From Tremella fuciformis (taxonomy: Eukaryota > Basidiomycota > Tremellomycetes > Tremellales > Tremellaceae): a stretch of 64,000 nucleotides of DNA. The notes under the pieces were generated by a model. The model was not told the origin of the DNA, made no database searches, and was given only the letters and a program-made list of their open reading frames with translations. Shown in pieces: positions 46,468 to 55,385 of the stretch (its first letter is position 1; each line of letters opens with the position of its first letter). Both the position numbers and the translations under genes were made by a program. The stretch lies in contig CP136491.1 of NCBI GenBank assembly GCA_032768795.1, forward strand, positions 1,302,001 through 1,366,000, written 5' to 3'.

Positions 46468-46902
46468 TGTCACGATGCTGCGCTCTCCCGTTGGCAGAGG
46501 CCCTCTCGCACAATATCAGAGTCAAGAATAAAGGATAAAGGGGTAGAAACGAGGATGTCGAGGTAGGATCCTCGTCGAGGTTGGATCCTCGTCGAGGTTA
46601 CAAGGTCGTCGAGGTAACAAGGTCGTCGAGGATACAGCGTGAGTGCGACTCAGCCACGCTGCGTGCCACGGAGAGAGTGAGATCGTCAATGGTGATCCAT
46701 GAGACTCAATCAGAGAGTGCTGAAGAACTACGACGGGCGCCCGGGGCATCCTATATGACTCTGCGCCTGCCTCCCGTCGTCGCGCGTTCATCCAACGTCT
46801 ACTCCCTCGTCGAGGTTCTCCAGCCCGAGGTAGGTCACGTGTCGGCCACGTGAGAGGTGTCGGTCACGTGCGTAGGTCGTCGAGGGCGTGGCCGTCGTGA
46901 CA
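46468..46902 (-). repeat. 3' LTR (left copy)
   Basis: 435 bp, TGTCACG...CGTGACA. It contains at least six copies of TCGTCGAGG and three CACGTG palindromes. It was compared by eye with the right copy and no difference was found. Confidence 0.93.
46836..46870. promoter_or_regulatory. Three CACGTG E-box palindromes in U3
   Basis: CACGTG at 46836-46841, 46847-46852 and 46865-46870, with the same set in the right LTR at 54427-54461. In element sense they lie in the first 70 nt of U3. CACGTG is the core site of fungal bHLH factors such as Cbf1/Pho4 and of some bZIP factors; use as promoter elements is inferred. Confidence 0.6.
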
Positions 46903-46916
46903 CTCTGCCCACCTTT
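46903..46916 (-). other. Polypurine tract
   Basis: On the - strand AAAGGTGGGCAGAG abuts the 3' LTR, the position and composition expected of a plus-strand primer. Confidence 0.65.
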
Positions 46917-47248
46917 GAAGTCGAGCTCCTGCGAGACACGCGCTATCTCCATCCACTCCAGCCTTCATCCTCGTCCTCGTCCTCGTCCTCGTCGAGCACA
47001 CCCGCATTGCCGATCCATGAGTCGAGATAGCAGTCGAATGACGTCGCTTGTAACGGGAGCGAAACTCTGGCGACAAGTCGTCGAGCGGTCGTCAAGGAAA
47101 CGGTGAAAGGACTGCCAATCCGTCGTCGAGGTAGCCTCGTGTTGCTCGAGGGCGTCGCCATGTCGCGGGATGCTCGAAAACGACATAAACAGAGGGGGGA
47201 GAGGGCGTCAGCGCTCTCATCCCCACCATCAACCTCAACTCACGCCTT
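46917..47248. promoter_or_regulatory. Leader/promoter interval of the antisense gene
   Basis: 332 bp between the 3' LTR and the ATG of the antisense gene. It holds several more TCGTCGAGG-like repeats and a (TCC/TCG) repeat near 46,970-47,000. The antisense gene must be transcribed from here or from the LTR. Confidence 0.4.
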
Positions 47249-48842
47249 ATGCCCTGGCTACACCTCTCGAGACCAAGAACACTCGACGCATCCACCTTCA
47301 CCACAAGCTCGCCCCCTCCATCTCCCTACATCCTCTTCGACAGCAGTTCTCTAGACAACGCGCTGTCCTATCCTTCTCCTACAACCCCTACGGCAACTAT
47401 AGACGAGGCATCTTCTGACTCAGACGGGTCAGTAACACTCTGCACAGAAACCGATTCTCGATTTGAGACTGTCAGTGTCGACTCGATGTCCAACCCATCC
47501 CCATCTCGTGCCGGCACCGCCCAACCCGAAGGCACCCCCTTCCCATCCCCCACGCAAGCCGCCTCGACTGCCGACATCCCAACAGTCGACGAGGCTGTTC
47601 CACTCCCCGCCGTCGGAGCCATCCCACCGCCCGACGAACAAGCTGCGGAGCTACTCAGCGATGCACCTGCCGCGGCTGTCCCACAGGAAGAGGGGGAGGA
47701 GGAGTTGGATGTAGAGGCTGATGTGGACGAGCTAGCGCCCGACACTCCGGCATCGTCGAGCTTGTCCGAGGAGGAGATTTCTCCTAGCCGGCGATTTGAC
47801 CCGCGAAATGCCTCCGAGGAGGCATACTATGTGAAGAAGGGATGGGGACTGCCGGTCCCGGAGTCAGAGCCATTGGACCGTTCATTCTTTGGTGAGTAAA
47901 GTCTGCAAGCTTCGCCCAAACTGATCAGTAGGCTCCCACTACCCCGACCGAGGACAGCGGGGATACAACAGATCTCTGACATGGGCCCGGGTGAGTATTG
48001 TTAGCTACTTGGTATCCTCTGACATTCAGCAACAAGCGGGTTCACGGCCGATCCGAGTCCTGGAGGGAGATGAGCGATGCGAGGCATGTGTCGCGGACGA
48101 CCTCCCGTGTCGCATCGTCGAGGAAGGCAAGAAAGTGAAGTGCTTAACGTGCGGCACCCTGGCCTGCTCGTTCGGCACGGTAACTCCTGGCCCCTCGTCA
48201 TCGGCACGGCGCCGTCAGGTGTCCTTCGCCCGCGGCACGTCTCCCTCGCCCGTCACGCCCGGCGCCCGACGCTCCGGCCGACTCGCTGCAGCCCGGTCCA
48301 CGTCGACGACCTTGGCTGCTGGCCTCGCCAACATCGACCTAGCGGGCACGGTCAAGGCTTCTGGGAAGAAAGGGAAGGGAAAGGGAAGAGAGAAACGTCG
48401 GGCTCGCTCTTCGTCCTCGCCCATTTCGTCACCGTTGTCACACAAGAGGCTCCGCTCGGGGCATCCTACCTCGACGAGTAGGCTGAGCCCGCTCCCTCCC
48501 CCTGCTCCGGAACCGATGGATGACGCTGGCACGGGTTGGCTAGGGGATGGCGGACTCGATCCTGTACCTCAAGCCGGACCATCAAGGACTTCTCACTGGT
48601 CTCCACCCCCTCCCATGATGCAGCTACCGCCGCCAACACCACCACCACCCGCTCCAATGACCTCGACCTCTGCCCCAGACCGCCGGTGGCAAGAGTTATT
48701 TCAATTGAGTCACTTCGCTCGCCGAGAGACTCAAGCACCGATGCGTACCTACTTTATCTCACGGGCGCGAGACATCGCAGGTGACTTGGGTGTTAACTTC
48801 GACGAGTTGACACTTGGGGAGTTTCTCGAGGGAACATCTTGA
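47249..48842 (+). CDS. Spliced gene antisense to gag-pol, Cys-cluster protein
   Basis: A 505-residue predicted protein on the strand opposite gag-pol, from exons 47249-47891, 47929-47990 and 48030-48842; both introns are GT-AG and the frame closes (1,518 nt). I do not recognise the family. Residues 1-215 are acidic and Ser/Pro/Ala-rich. Residues 252-281 hold six cysteines spaced C-X2-C-X6-C-X10-C-X2-C-X4-C, like a degenerate fungal Zn2Cys6 cluster. A Lys/Arg-rich stretch with KGKGKGREKRRARSS follows (likely nuclear localisation), then a proline-rich region and a helical C-terminus with RRWQELFQLSHFARRET. The stop lies 124 bp from the pol stop, so the two genes converge. Because the introns only have splice signals on this strand, it must be expressed from its own antisense transcript. 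Confidence 0.75.
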
Positions 48843-48965
48843 CCGTAGCTTGTCTTGTCTCTTACTTCTTGCTTCTTGCTTTTGCCGTCTTGACTCTTGT
48901 ATCTTGCCGCATGTATGTCTCTCACCGCTCACTGCTTCTCAGCCTATGCTCTGTCGCTGCTTCAC

Positions 48966-51900
48966 TTAGGCCCTGGTTGCTGCTTGGCCTCCTGGCTTCT
49001 CCGGGTTCTCCTTGTGGAACTTCTCAATGCTCGCCCAGGCTCCATCAATGTTCCCTGCCGGTTCCCATGTCGTCGCCTCATCCGTTCCCTCATACCCGAG
49101 CCACTCCACCTTGTACTCCAATCGCCCTCTCCTTTTCCTCGAGTCGATGATCCTCTTCACCTCGAATGATTCCCCTTCCTCGTCGACTTCCACAGGCCCT
49201 GGCGGATCGTATGTTTGTCCTGGGAGCGTCGGTGGCTCGAATACCTTGAGTCGGTCCACCGAAAAGACTGGATTGACCTTCATTGTGTCGGGCAGCTCAA
49301 GCTTGTACGCGCTGCCCGCCTTTGCGATGATCCTGTAGGGTCCACACCATTTCAAGTCGAGCTTCTTCGAGGGTCGTCGAGTTTGTATGTTTTCCATCGA
49401 CAGCATCACTTGGTCCCCTACCTTCATCTCGGGGGCCTCCTGATGCTTGGCATTATACCCTCTAGCGTATGCTTCATTGGCGAGCTCGATGTTCTTCTTG
49501 CACAACGCGTGCACCTCCTCGAGCGAAGCAAACTTCTCGACGACTGATGGGATCTCTCGAGCCTCTCCCTCGACGACGATGGATTCTGCCCACCTTGGGG
49601 CGTAGCCGAAATTTGCTTCAAACGGCGTCATCATGATTGCCGAATGCATTGAGTTGTTGTACGCGAACGCCGCCCGCTGGAGAAGGGTAGCCCAGTTGTC
49701 TTGCTTGTAGTCGCAGAAGATCCTCAGGTATTGCTCGAGAGCTTGATTTGTCCTCTCTGTCTGCCCATCCGTCTGAGGGTGGAAGGCCGTCGAGAGGCTG
49801 ACCTTGATGCCGAGGGTGTTGCACATTGCCCCCCACAGCTTGCTGGTGAACTTGCTTCCTCTATCCGAGATGATGCTCGTGGGTAGCCCATGCTGCGCTA
49901 CCACATTGTCGAGGACAAGGTCGACCAGGCCTGCCGTGTTGAGCCGAGTTGTCGTAGGGATGAAGATAGCCCATTTGGTGAGCCGGTCGACGACGACAAG
50001 GATCGAGTTGAAGCCCGAGCTGGCGGGAAGCTCCTCGATGAAGTCCATGGATATCGAGGACCATGGCCTGTCAGCAATCTCCAGGCTGTGTAACAGTCCA
50101 TGGGGACGCTGACGCACCGGTTTGCACCGCTGACACACTGCACACCCTCTCACATACTTCTCCACATCCCGTCTTAGTCCCAACCAACAGTACTCCCTCC
50201 TAACCAGCTCCAGCATCTTCGCAACTCCAGGATGTCCAGCCAATTGCCCCTCGTGGTGATCCCGCATGACCTTTACTCTTGCCTGTTTGATGTCCGGGAT
50301 GTAGAGTCGCCCGTTGATCCTGAGCAGGCCATCCTCGTCGAACTTGAACTTGCTTGCCTCGTCGAGGCCCAGTCTTTTTGCCAATGACCATGCCCTTGGG
50401 TTCTCCTCCTTCGTAATCCTCTTCTCCCCTCTTAACTCCCCAAGCTCCTCCAATGTATCCTTCAAGTCCTCATCTCCGCCCTGCCCTTCCTTTAATTCTC
50501 CTCGAGACAATCCCCTCAATTCTCCTTCCTCGTCTTCTTCTCCTTCTTCGTCTTCTCCTCCTTCTTCGTCTTCCACCAGCGCTCGCAACATGTAGCCCAG
50601 ACTGGACGTGGCCGTACTCTCCTTGTCGAAGCTTGGCAGGGCTTGGACTAGCTCTGGTTCTGCGTCCTTGCCCTGTGGAATATAGTCGGCTCTCCTCGAT
50701 AATGCATCCGGGTAGGCTGCCTTGGTTCCTGGTCGGTAGACGATCTTGTATGAGAAGCCAGCTAGGGTATCCACCCATCTCGCAACTCGAGGGCTGAGTT
50801 TCTGTGGCTCCATCCAGTATGTGAGGTTGAGATGGTCGGTCAAGATCGTCGAGGTAACCTGCAGAAGAAGATGCCGACGCCGCTTGAAGGCCATGACGAT
50901 CGCGAGGAACTCTTTCTCCGTGGTGGTGTAGTTGAGCTCCGCTCCTGAGAAGGCACCCGACTCGACTGCAACAGGGTGTTCTTGTCCTGTCGAGGAGTTC
51001 ACCTGCGAGATGATGAACCCCCATCCGTAGACCGAGGCGTCTGTCTGGATGATAGTCTCGAACGTCGGGTTGAAGTGAGCGATCACTGGTGCTTCGCTCA
51101 TTCGCCTCTTGATCTCCTCGAACGCCCACTGCTGTCCATCTCCCCAATGGAAGTCGATATCCTTCCTTGTGAGGTGCGAGAGAGGCCCAGCGAGCTTGGA
51201 GAATTGCGGTACGAAGCGTCGGTAATAGCTCGCAAGACCGAGGAACCGTCGAGTTTCGTGTAGGTTTCGAGGGGTAGGGAAATTGCGAACACCCTCGACA
51301 TACCCACTGTCAGCCTCGACGCCCTCGTGCGAGATGATGAAGCCCAAGAACTTCACCTTAGTCTGCTCGAACTCCGACTTAGACGCCTTCACAAACAGTC
51401 CAGCCTTCCGCAACGCCTCCAGCACCGCCTTAGTCAATCTCCTAAGTTCCTCGAGGTTCTCCGCATGGATGAGAATGTCGTCGATGTAGATGATGACCCC
51501 TTTTCCCAGGAATTCGTGCAGGACTTCGTTCAAGAAGTGTTGGAACACGCTCGGCGCGTTCCGAAGTCCGTCTCGCACCACCAGTGACTCGAACATTCCT
51601 CGAGGGGTACGGAATGCTGTGAACTTCTCATGTCCAGGAGCCATCCGGAGCAGCTGGTATGCTCCCGGCAAGTCGAGCTTCGTGTAGTATCTCGACTTGG
51701 CTAGGTCGTCGGTCACTTGGGATATCAGGGGTAGCGGATACGCGTCTGGCACCGTCATCTCGTTGAGCTTGCGATAGTCGACAACCATTCTCAGTTCTCC
51801 TTGGGCCTTCTTTGGTACGAAGAAGCTTGGTGACCCATAGGGCGAGTTCGAGGGTCGAATCCTTCCAGCCTTTCTCTCTCGATCCAGCAACTTGTCGAGC

Positions 51901-53045
51901 GCATCCATCTGATCTGGGTTCAGGCTATACAGCGGGGCCACTCGTAGGTCGGCTCCAGGTTTAAGCGTGATGCGTAGGTCGTATTCTCTACTTGGAGCAA
52001 GCGTCTCTACCCCTCGTCGAGGATGGAAGACCTCGAGGTATTCGTGATATCGCTCCGGGACAAGATGTTGCACGGCTGCTTCCTCTTCTGGGCTGAGTTC
52101 GTACTCGTCATAGTCGGGTAGGACGTCGATATATGCCTCCTTCTCGCTCAACTCCTCGGTCACTGTGCCGCATAGCTCGACTGTATTTCCCTGGTTCTGC
52201 TCCCATCGGTTGAATGGGAGCTCAATGCTATTCGCCTTCGATCGCCTGCTCCTTCGTCTACCTTGTCGCCTTTCCGCCTTGGTCTCCAATGTTCCTGATA
52301 GTCGAGAGACCTCGTCGAGGTTCTGTGGTCCGTTCTCCTGGTTCGTCTCTTTCCCGCCTGTCCTCTTCCTTGTCGCCTTCTTCCTTCCAGCATCCAATAT
52401 CACACCGTTCTCCTTCATCCAGTCATATCCCAACACCACGTCCGCTCCTGCCAATGTTGTCACACCTAACTCTTCCTTTCCTTCACCGCCTAGGACTTTT
52501 ACTGTTCCCGTCACTCCCTTTTCTACTTGTCCTGCTGAGCTTGGTTTGCCGTCAAAGAGGAGGAGTTGCCGGGGTCGAGGGAGTGGGTAACAGGGGATGT
52601 GATGCCGTTCAACGAACACAGAGTCGACGAAGTTACCAGTGGCCCCGGTGTCGAGCAGCACCTTCACCCCGTCGACTTGATTGACGCTTCCTGACACGAC
52701 AGCCTGCTCTCTGCCTAAACAGCAAACCTCACCACGAATGCATGCCTCCTCATCACTAGCTATTCCGTCCGTGGCAACCAGTGCCTTCTCATCTTTCGCT
52801 TCTTCGTCGAGGTTCGGGATTAAAGGTGATTGTGATACAGGGGGGTTGGGAGGTGAATGGGGAGGGGAGGTGGCCGAGAGGATGTCTTGATGGGGCCGCT
52901 GGACCTCTCGTATGTTCTCAGCGTCCCTCAAGCTTTTGGGTCCTCCTGCTTGACGATAGGTCGGCCGGGTGCAGGGCTGCCTCGAGGAACGGGAGGTCGT
53001 TGCCCGGGAACACAGGCGTTGGCGAAATGACCGACTCCGCCGCAT
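48966..53045 (-). CDS. Pol polyprotein (PR-RT-RH-IN-chromodomain)
   Basis: An open region of 1,359 codons in the -1 frame relative to gag; the usable part begins at the frameshift site near 52934. In order: aspartic protease LLDTGATGNFVDS, reverse transcriptase with GMFESLVVRDGLRNAP and the catalytic YIDDIL, RNase H starting TDASVYGWGF, integrase zinc finger (HHEGQLAGHPG... CAVCQRC), integrase core with MDFIEELP, SDRGSKFTS and a distal Glu in TDGQTERTNQ, and a C-terminal chromodomain (KVEWLGYEGTDEATTWEP). The domain order and chromodomain place it with Tf1/sushi-group chromoviruses. No internal stop is present. An acidic Glu/Asp-rich spacer lies between RNase H and integrase. Confidence 0.95.
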   Translation of the reverse strand: MRRSRSFRQRLCSRATTSRSSRQPCTRPTYRQAGGPKSLRDAENIREVQRPHQDILSATSPPHSPPNPPVSQSPLIPNLDEEAKDEKALVATDGIASDEEACIRGEVCCLGREQAVVSGSVNQVDGVKVLLDTGATGNFVDSVFVERHHIPCYPLPRPRQLLLFDGKPSSAGQVEKGVTGTVKVLGGEGKEELGVTTLAGADVVLGYDWMKENGVILDAGRKKATRKRTGGKETNQENGPQNLDEVSRLSGTLETKAERRQGRRRSRRSKANSIELPFNRWEQNQGNTVELCGTVTEELSEKEAYIDVLPDYDEYELSPEEEAAVQHLVPERYHEYLEVFHPRRGVETLAPSREYDLRITLKPGADLRVAPLYSLNPDQMDALDKLLDRERKAGRIRPSNSPYGSPSFFVPKKAQGELRMVVDYRKLNEMTVPDAYPLPLISQVTDDLAKSRYYTKLDLPGAYQLLRMAPGHEKFTAFRTPRGMFESLVVRDGLRNAPSVFQHFLNEVLHEFLGKGVIIYIDDILIHAENLEELRRLTKAVLEALRKAGLFVKASKSEFEQTKVKFLGFIISHEGVEADSGYVEGVRNFPTPRNLHETRRFLGLASYYRRFVPQFSKLAGPLSHLTRKDIDFHWGDGQQWAFEEIKRRMSEAPVIAHFNPTFETIIQTDASVYGWGFIISQVNSSTGQEHPVAVESGAFSGAELNYTTTEKEFLAIVMAFKRRRHLLLQVTSTILTDHLNLTYWMEPQKLSPRVARWVDTLAGFSYKIVYRPGTKAAYPDALSRRADYIPQGKDAEPELVQALPSFDKESTATSSLGYMLRALVEDEEGGEDEEGEEDEEGELRGLSRGELKEGQGGDEDLKDTLEELGELRGEKRITKEENPRAWSLAKRLGLDEASKFKFDEDGLLRINGRLYIPDIKQARVKVMRDHHEGQLAGHPGVAKMLELVRREYCWLGLRRDVEKYVRGCAVCQRCKPVRQRPHGLLHSLEIADRPWSSISMDFIEELPASSGFNSILVVVDRLTKWAIFIPTTTRLNTAGLVDLVLDNVVAQHGLPTSIISDRGSKFTSKLWGAMCNTLGIKVSLSTAFHPQTDGQTERTNQALEQYLRIFCDYKQDNWATLLQRAAFAYNNSMHSAIMMTPFEANFGYAPRWAESIVVEGEAREIPSVVEKFASLEEVHALCKKNIELANEAYARGYNAKHQEAPEMKVGDQVMLSMENIQTRRPSKKLDLKWCGPYRIIAKAGSAYKLELPDTMKVNPVFSVDRLKVFEPPTLPGQTYDPPGPVEVDEEGESFEVKRIIDSRKRRGRLEYKVEWLGYEGTDEATTWEPAGNIDGAWASIEKFHKENPEKPGGQAATRA

Positions 53046-54007
53046 CGGAAACAGAGGCGCTGCTCGTTCCTCCTCTGACGTTTGGCAGGGTCGAGACCTC
53101 CAGGAGGCGTTGACCTGAAACCAGGCGGGCCACTAGGGGCTGGCGATGGACGCGTCGACGGGATCGGCGGGAGAGGTCGGTAGGTCGACGAGGCAGGGAG
53201 AGCAGCTTGCTGCTGGGTAGTCGGGGCTGGTCGTCGTCGAGCTTCTTCGTACCGCTTGACCTCTGCCTTCTTCTCAGCCTCCCTTGCTCTGAGCCTGTTG
53301 TCCAACTTGATGACATAGGACTGAAGCTCTCCGAAGGTCTCCAGCTCCACTGTGGTCCGAGCAACCTCGTCTCGAAGATTGTCTGAGAGGCCCTCGAGCG
53401 CCCTAGCTCTAGCTTGCTCGTTGGCTTCCCATCCCAAGACCGCCAGGTACTCCCTAAGCTTCGCGAAGTACTCTGCCGCTGATCCGGTCTGCTTCAAGTC
53501 GAAGTATCGCCTCTGAGCGGTCCCCTTGATGTCGGGGTCTCCGAAGTTGTCCCTCAAGTATTTCGACAGCCTCTGGAAGCTACTGATCTTCTCGTCGAGC
53601 TCGTCTCCCGACGCGAGAGGTTGGATAGCGTCCTGAACGAATCCTCTGAGAAAGGAGATGGCGTAAATGACCTTGGACTCCTCTGTGAACTTCGAAGGCT
53701 GTAGCCGAAAGACGATGTTACATTGCATGAGGAATCCTTCGAGTTTCTCCGGCTTTGAGCCATCGAAAGTGTCGGGCGGGTTGGCCTTTGGCTCGCTCGA
53801 TGATGCGTTGGTCGAGGGAGCGGGGGAGTTGGCTCGTCGAGCCTCGATGGCAACGAGCTGTTGCAGGATCTGAGCGAGGGAAGCCTGATCCGCCATGTTG
53901 TTGGGTGTGCTAGACCGGCTAGCAGGAGGAAGACGAAGGGACTGTGGTAAAGCTTGGTGCTCGTGGTTCGGGTTGAGTGATGTCGAACGTCGAGTCTCGA
54001 TGGGCAT
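52928..54007 (-). CDS. Gag capsid/nucleocapsid protein
   Basis: About 359 residues from the first ATG (MPIETRRSTS); a second candidate start is MADQASLA at 53896. The central part has the Ty3-type capsid region (PDTFDGSKPEKLEGFL, then FAKLREYLAVLGW), and near the C-terminus a single CCHC zinc knuckle, CFRCGGVGHFANAC. It ends four codons after a CCCAAAA heptamer (52940-52934 on the - strand) that is in the right register for a -1 shift into pol. The open frame extends upstream of the ATG into the primer-binding site but without an ATG. Confidence 0.9.
   Translation of the reverse strand: MPIETRRSTSLNPNHEHQALPQSLRLPPASRSSTPNNMADQASLAQILQQLVAIEARRANSPAPSTNASSSEPKANPPDTFDGSKPEKLEGFLMQCNIVFRLQPSKFTEESKVIYAISFLRGFVQDAIQPLASGDELDEKISSFQRLSKYLRDNFGDPDIKGTAQRRYFDLKQTGSAAEYFAKLREYLAVLGWEANEQARARALEGLSDNLRDEVARTTVELETFGELQSYVIKLDNRLRAREAEKKAEVKRYEEARRRPAPTTQQQAALPASSTYRPLPPIPSTRPSPAPSGPPGFRSTPPGGLDPAKRQRRNEQRLCFRCGGVGHFANACVPGQRPPVPRGSPAPGRPIVKQEDPKA
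52934..52940 (-). other. Candidate -1 ribosomal frameshift heptamer CCCAAAA
   Basis: In the gag frame the codons read GAC-CCA-AAA, so the heptamer has the X-XXY-YYZ form. A -1 slip continues in the pol frame as SLRDAENIRE. It lies inside the 118-nt overlap of the two frames, just before the gag stop. Confidence 0.65.
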
Positions 54008-54043
54008 ATGCCCCGGGTGTGCGTGGTTGTGCGAAGAGGTAAT

Positions 54044-54056
54044 AGCACTCTCTGAT
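54044..54056 (-). other. Self-primer binding site (Tf1/sushi type)
   Basis: Two bases inside the 5' LTR the element reads ATCAGAGAGTGCT on the - strand. This is an exact 13-nt complement of AGCACTCTCTGAT within the LTR (54300-54312 read on the - strand). A tRNA-type site beginning TGG is absent. Confidence 0.75.
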
Positions 54057-54058
54057 AC

Positions 54059-54493
54059 TGTCACGATGCTGCGCTCTCCCGTTGGCAGAGGCCCTCTCGC
54101 ACAATATCAGAGTCAAGAATAAAGGATAAAGGGGTAGAAACGAGGATGTCGAGGTAGGATCCTCGTCGAGGTTGGATCCTCGTCGAGGTTACAAGGTCGT
54201 CGAGGTAACAAGGTCGTCGAGGATACAGCGTGAGTGCGACTCAGCCACGCTGCGTGCCACGGAGAGAGTGAGATCGTCAATGGTGATCCATGAGACTCAA
54301 TCAGAGAGTGCTGAAGAACTACGACGGGCGCCCGGGGCATCCTATATGACTCTGCGCCTGCCTCCCGTCGTCGCGCGTTCATCCAACGTCTACTCCCTCG
54401 TCGAGGTTCTCCAGCCCGAGGTAGGTCACGTGTCGGCCACGTGAGAGGTGTCGGTCACGTGCGTAGGTCGTCGAGGGCGTGGCCGTCGTGACA
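54059..54493 (-). repeat. 5' LTR (right copy)
   Basis: 435 bp, same sequence as the left copy, offset by exactly 7,591 bp. In element orientation it drives gag-pol. The likely RNA start lies at 54312, deduced from the self-priming match to the primer site. Confidence 0.93.
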
Positions 54494-55203
54494 ACATTAT
54501 AGGCCGTGAGTCGAAGTAGAGGCCATTTGTGGCCAATCGCAACCGCACCCCATATCATGAGGGTCTCTCGATCCTGCTTGAACGTCGGGACAAGGTTTTT
54601 GACCAGGAACTCTTCACCAGGACGCCGGATTGTCCAGGTTGCCCCTATCTTCTTCCCCTTCTCAAAGATCGCCTCATCCGTGAAGATCACAGCGCCCCAG
54701 TTCCGTTCAGCGGCCTCAGAGGCCCACCCGAGTCGCTTGCCCATCTGCTCCGGGCTCAGATATGGCTTGGCGCGAGCTTTCCTCTTGTGAAGGCCTTCGG
54801 TATGGGCTGCCCTAGCAACCGTTTTTCCAGAAACGCCTTCCTTCCTCCCCAGCTCATCCCATGACTGCTGTGGGTTCAAATCAATGTCGCTGAGTACCCT
54901 TCTGTGGGCATGCTTGTCTAATTTCGGTGGTCGCTTGCCCCGCGGGCGGGATTCGGTTGAGCCAGTCGCTTTCAAACGTCGCAGGGTAGTGGCAACAGAG
55001 CCTGAAGGGAGGTCGAGTTTTTTGGCAATCTCAGTCTGTGAGCAGCCTGCTTTCTGCATGCCAACAATTTGGCCGCGAGTGTCGCTACTCAGATCCTTCA
55101 TGATGAGGCAATGCATGAAGAATTGAAAGAGCTAGAGCAATGTTTGTCCGGCATATAGGGATGAAACAGTTGAATGATGATGGTCCGAGCCCGAGTGCCA
55201 CAT

Positions 55204-55233
55204 TGCCACATTCATACCAATGTCGCTGACGAG
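55204..55233. repeat. Right terminal inverted repeat of the Tc1/mariner element
   Basis: Inverted partner of 45879-45908, followed by TA at 55234-55235. Confidence 0.92.
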
Positions 55234-55385
55234 TACAGTGCACAGCCAGGCTGTCGTCACCACGCCCCGCCCCCGGACTGCGAGGCGGCGACCGCCGACC
55301 CATTAGGGTCGATGACGATGGACATGCACGAAGACAGCGAAGAGTCCGTTTTCAATCGACAACACTTCCTCAACCAGCTCAGAAG

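Larger units (their letters stand above)
46468..54493 (-). mobile_element. Ty3/gypsy chromovirus LTR retrotransposon
   Basis: 8,026 bp with 435-bp LTRs at both ends (46468-46902 and 54059-54493) that begin TG and end CA, and a 5-bp target duplication ACATT at 46463-46467 and 54494-54498. Sense orientation is the - strand, so the right LTR is the 5' LTR. It encodes Gag with a CCHC knuckle and a Pol with protease, reverse transcriptase, RNase H, integrase and a C-terminal chromodomain. All domains appear intact. By eye the two LTRs are identical, implying a very recent insertion. It also carries a spliced gene on the opposite strand at 47249-48842. Confidence 0.95.
46036..55116 (-). pseudogene. 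Tc1-like transposase, disrupted by retrotransposon insertion
   Basis: The N-terminal part (55116 down to 54499) starts MHCLIMKDLSSDTRG and has a helix-turn-helix (AGCSQTEIAKKL, then VATTLRRL) and a second DNA-binding segment, then the first catalytic Asp in VIFTDEAIFEKGK. The C-terminal part (46467 down to 46036) has the second Asp in TLEDGAGPHRS and the terminal NSPDLNAIEPLWG, so a DDE/D triad of Tc1 type. The two halves are in the same frame once the retrotransposon and one copy of the 5-bp duplication are disregarded. No other stop or shift was seen, which suggests the gene was recently intact. The inserted element carries its own terminators, so no functional enzyme is expected now. Confidence 0.9.
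45879..55233 (-). mobile_element. Tc1/mariner-type DNA transposon, split by an LTR element
   Basis: Ends are 30-bp inverted repeats with one mismatch, flanked by TA on both sides (45877-45878 and 55234-55235), the standard Tc1/mariner target duplication. Without the inserted retrotransposon and its 5-bp duplication the element would be about 1,324 bp, a normal size for the family, with one transposase gene on the - strand. It lies between HOB3 and HBS1. Confidence 0.92.

Noticed and set aside
46522..46853. Open frames of about 90 codons within the LTRs, repeated at 54113-54444
   Set aside because: They lie wholly in LTR repeat sequence, are present twice because the LTR is, and show no domain or splice context.
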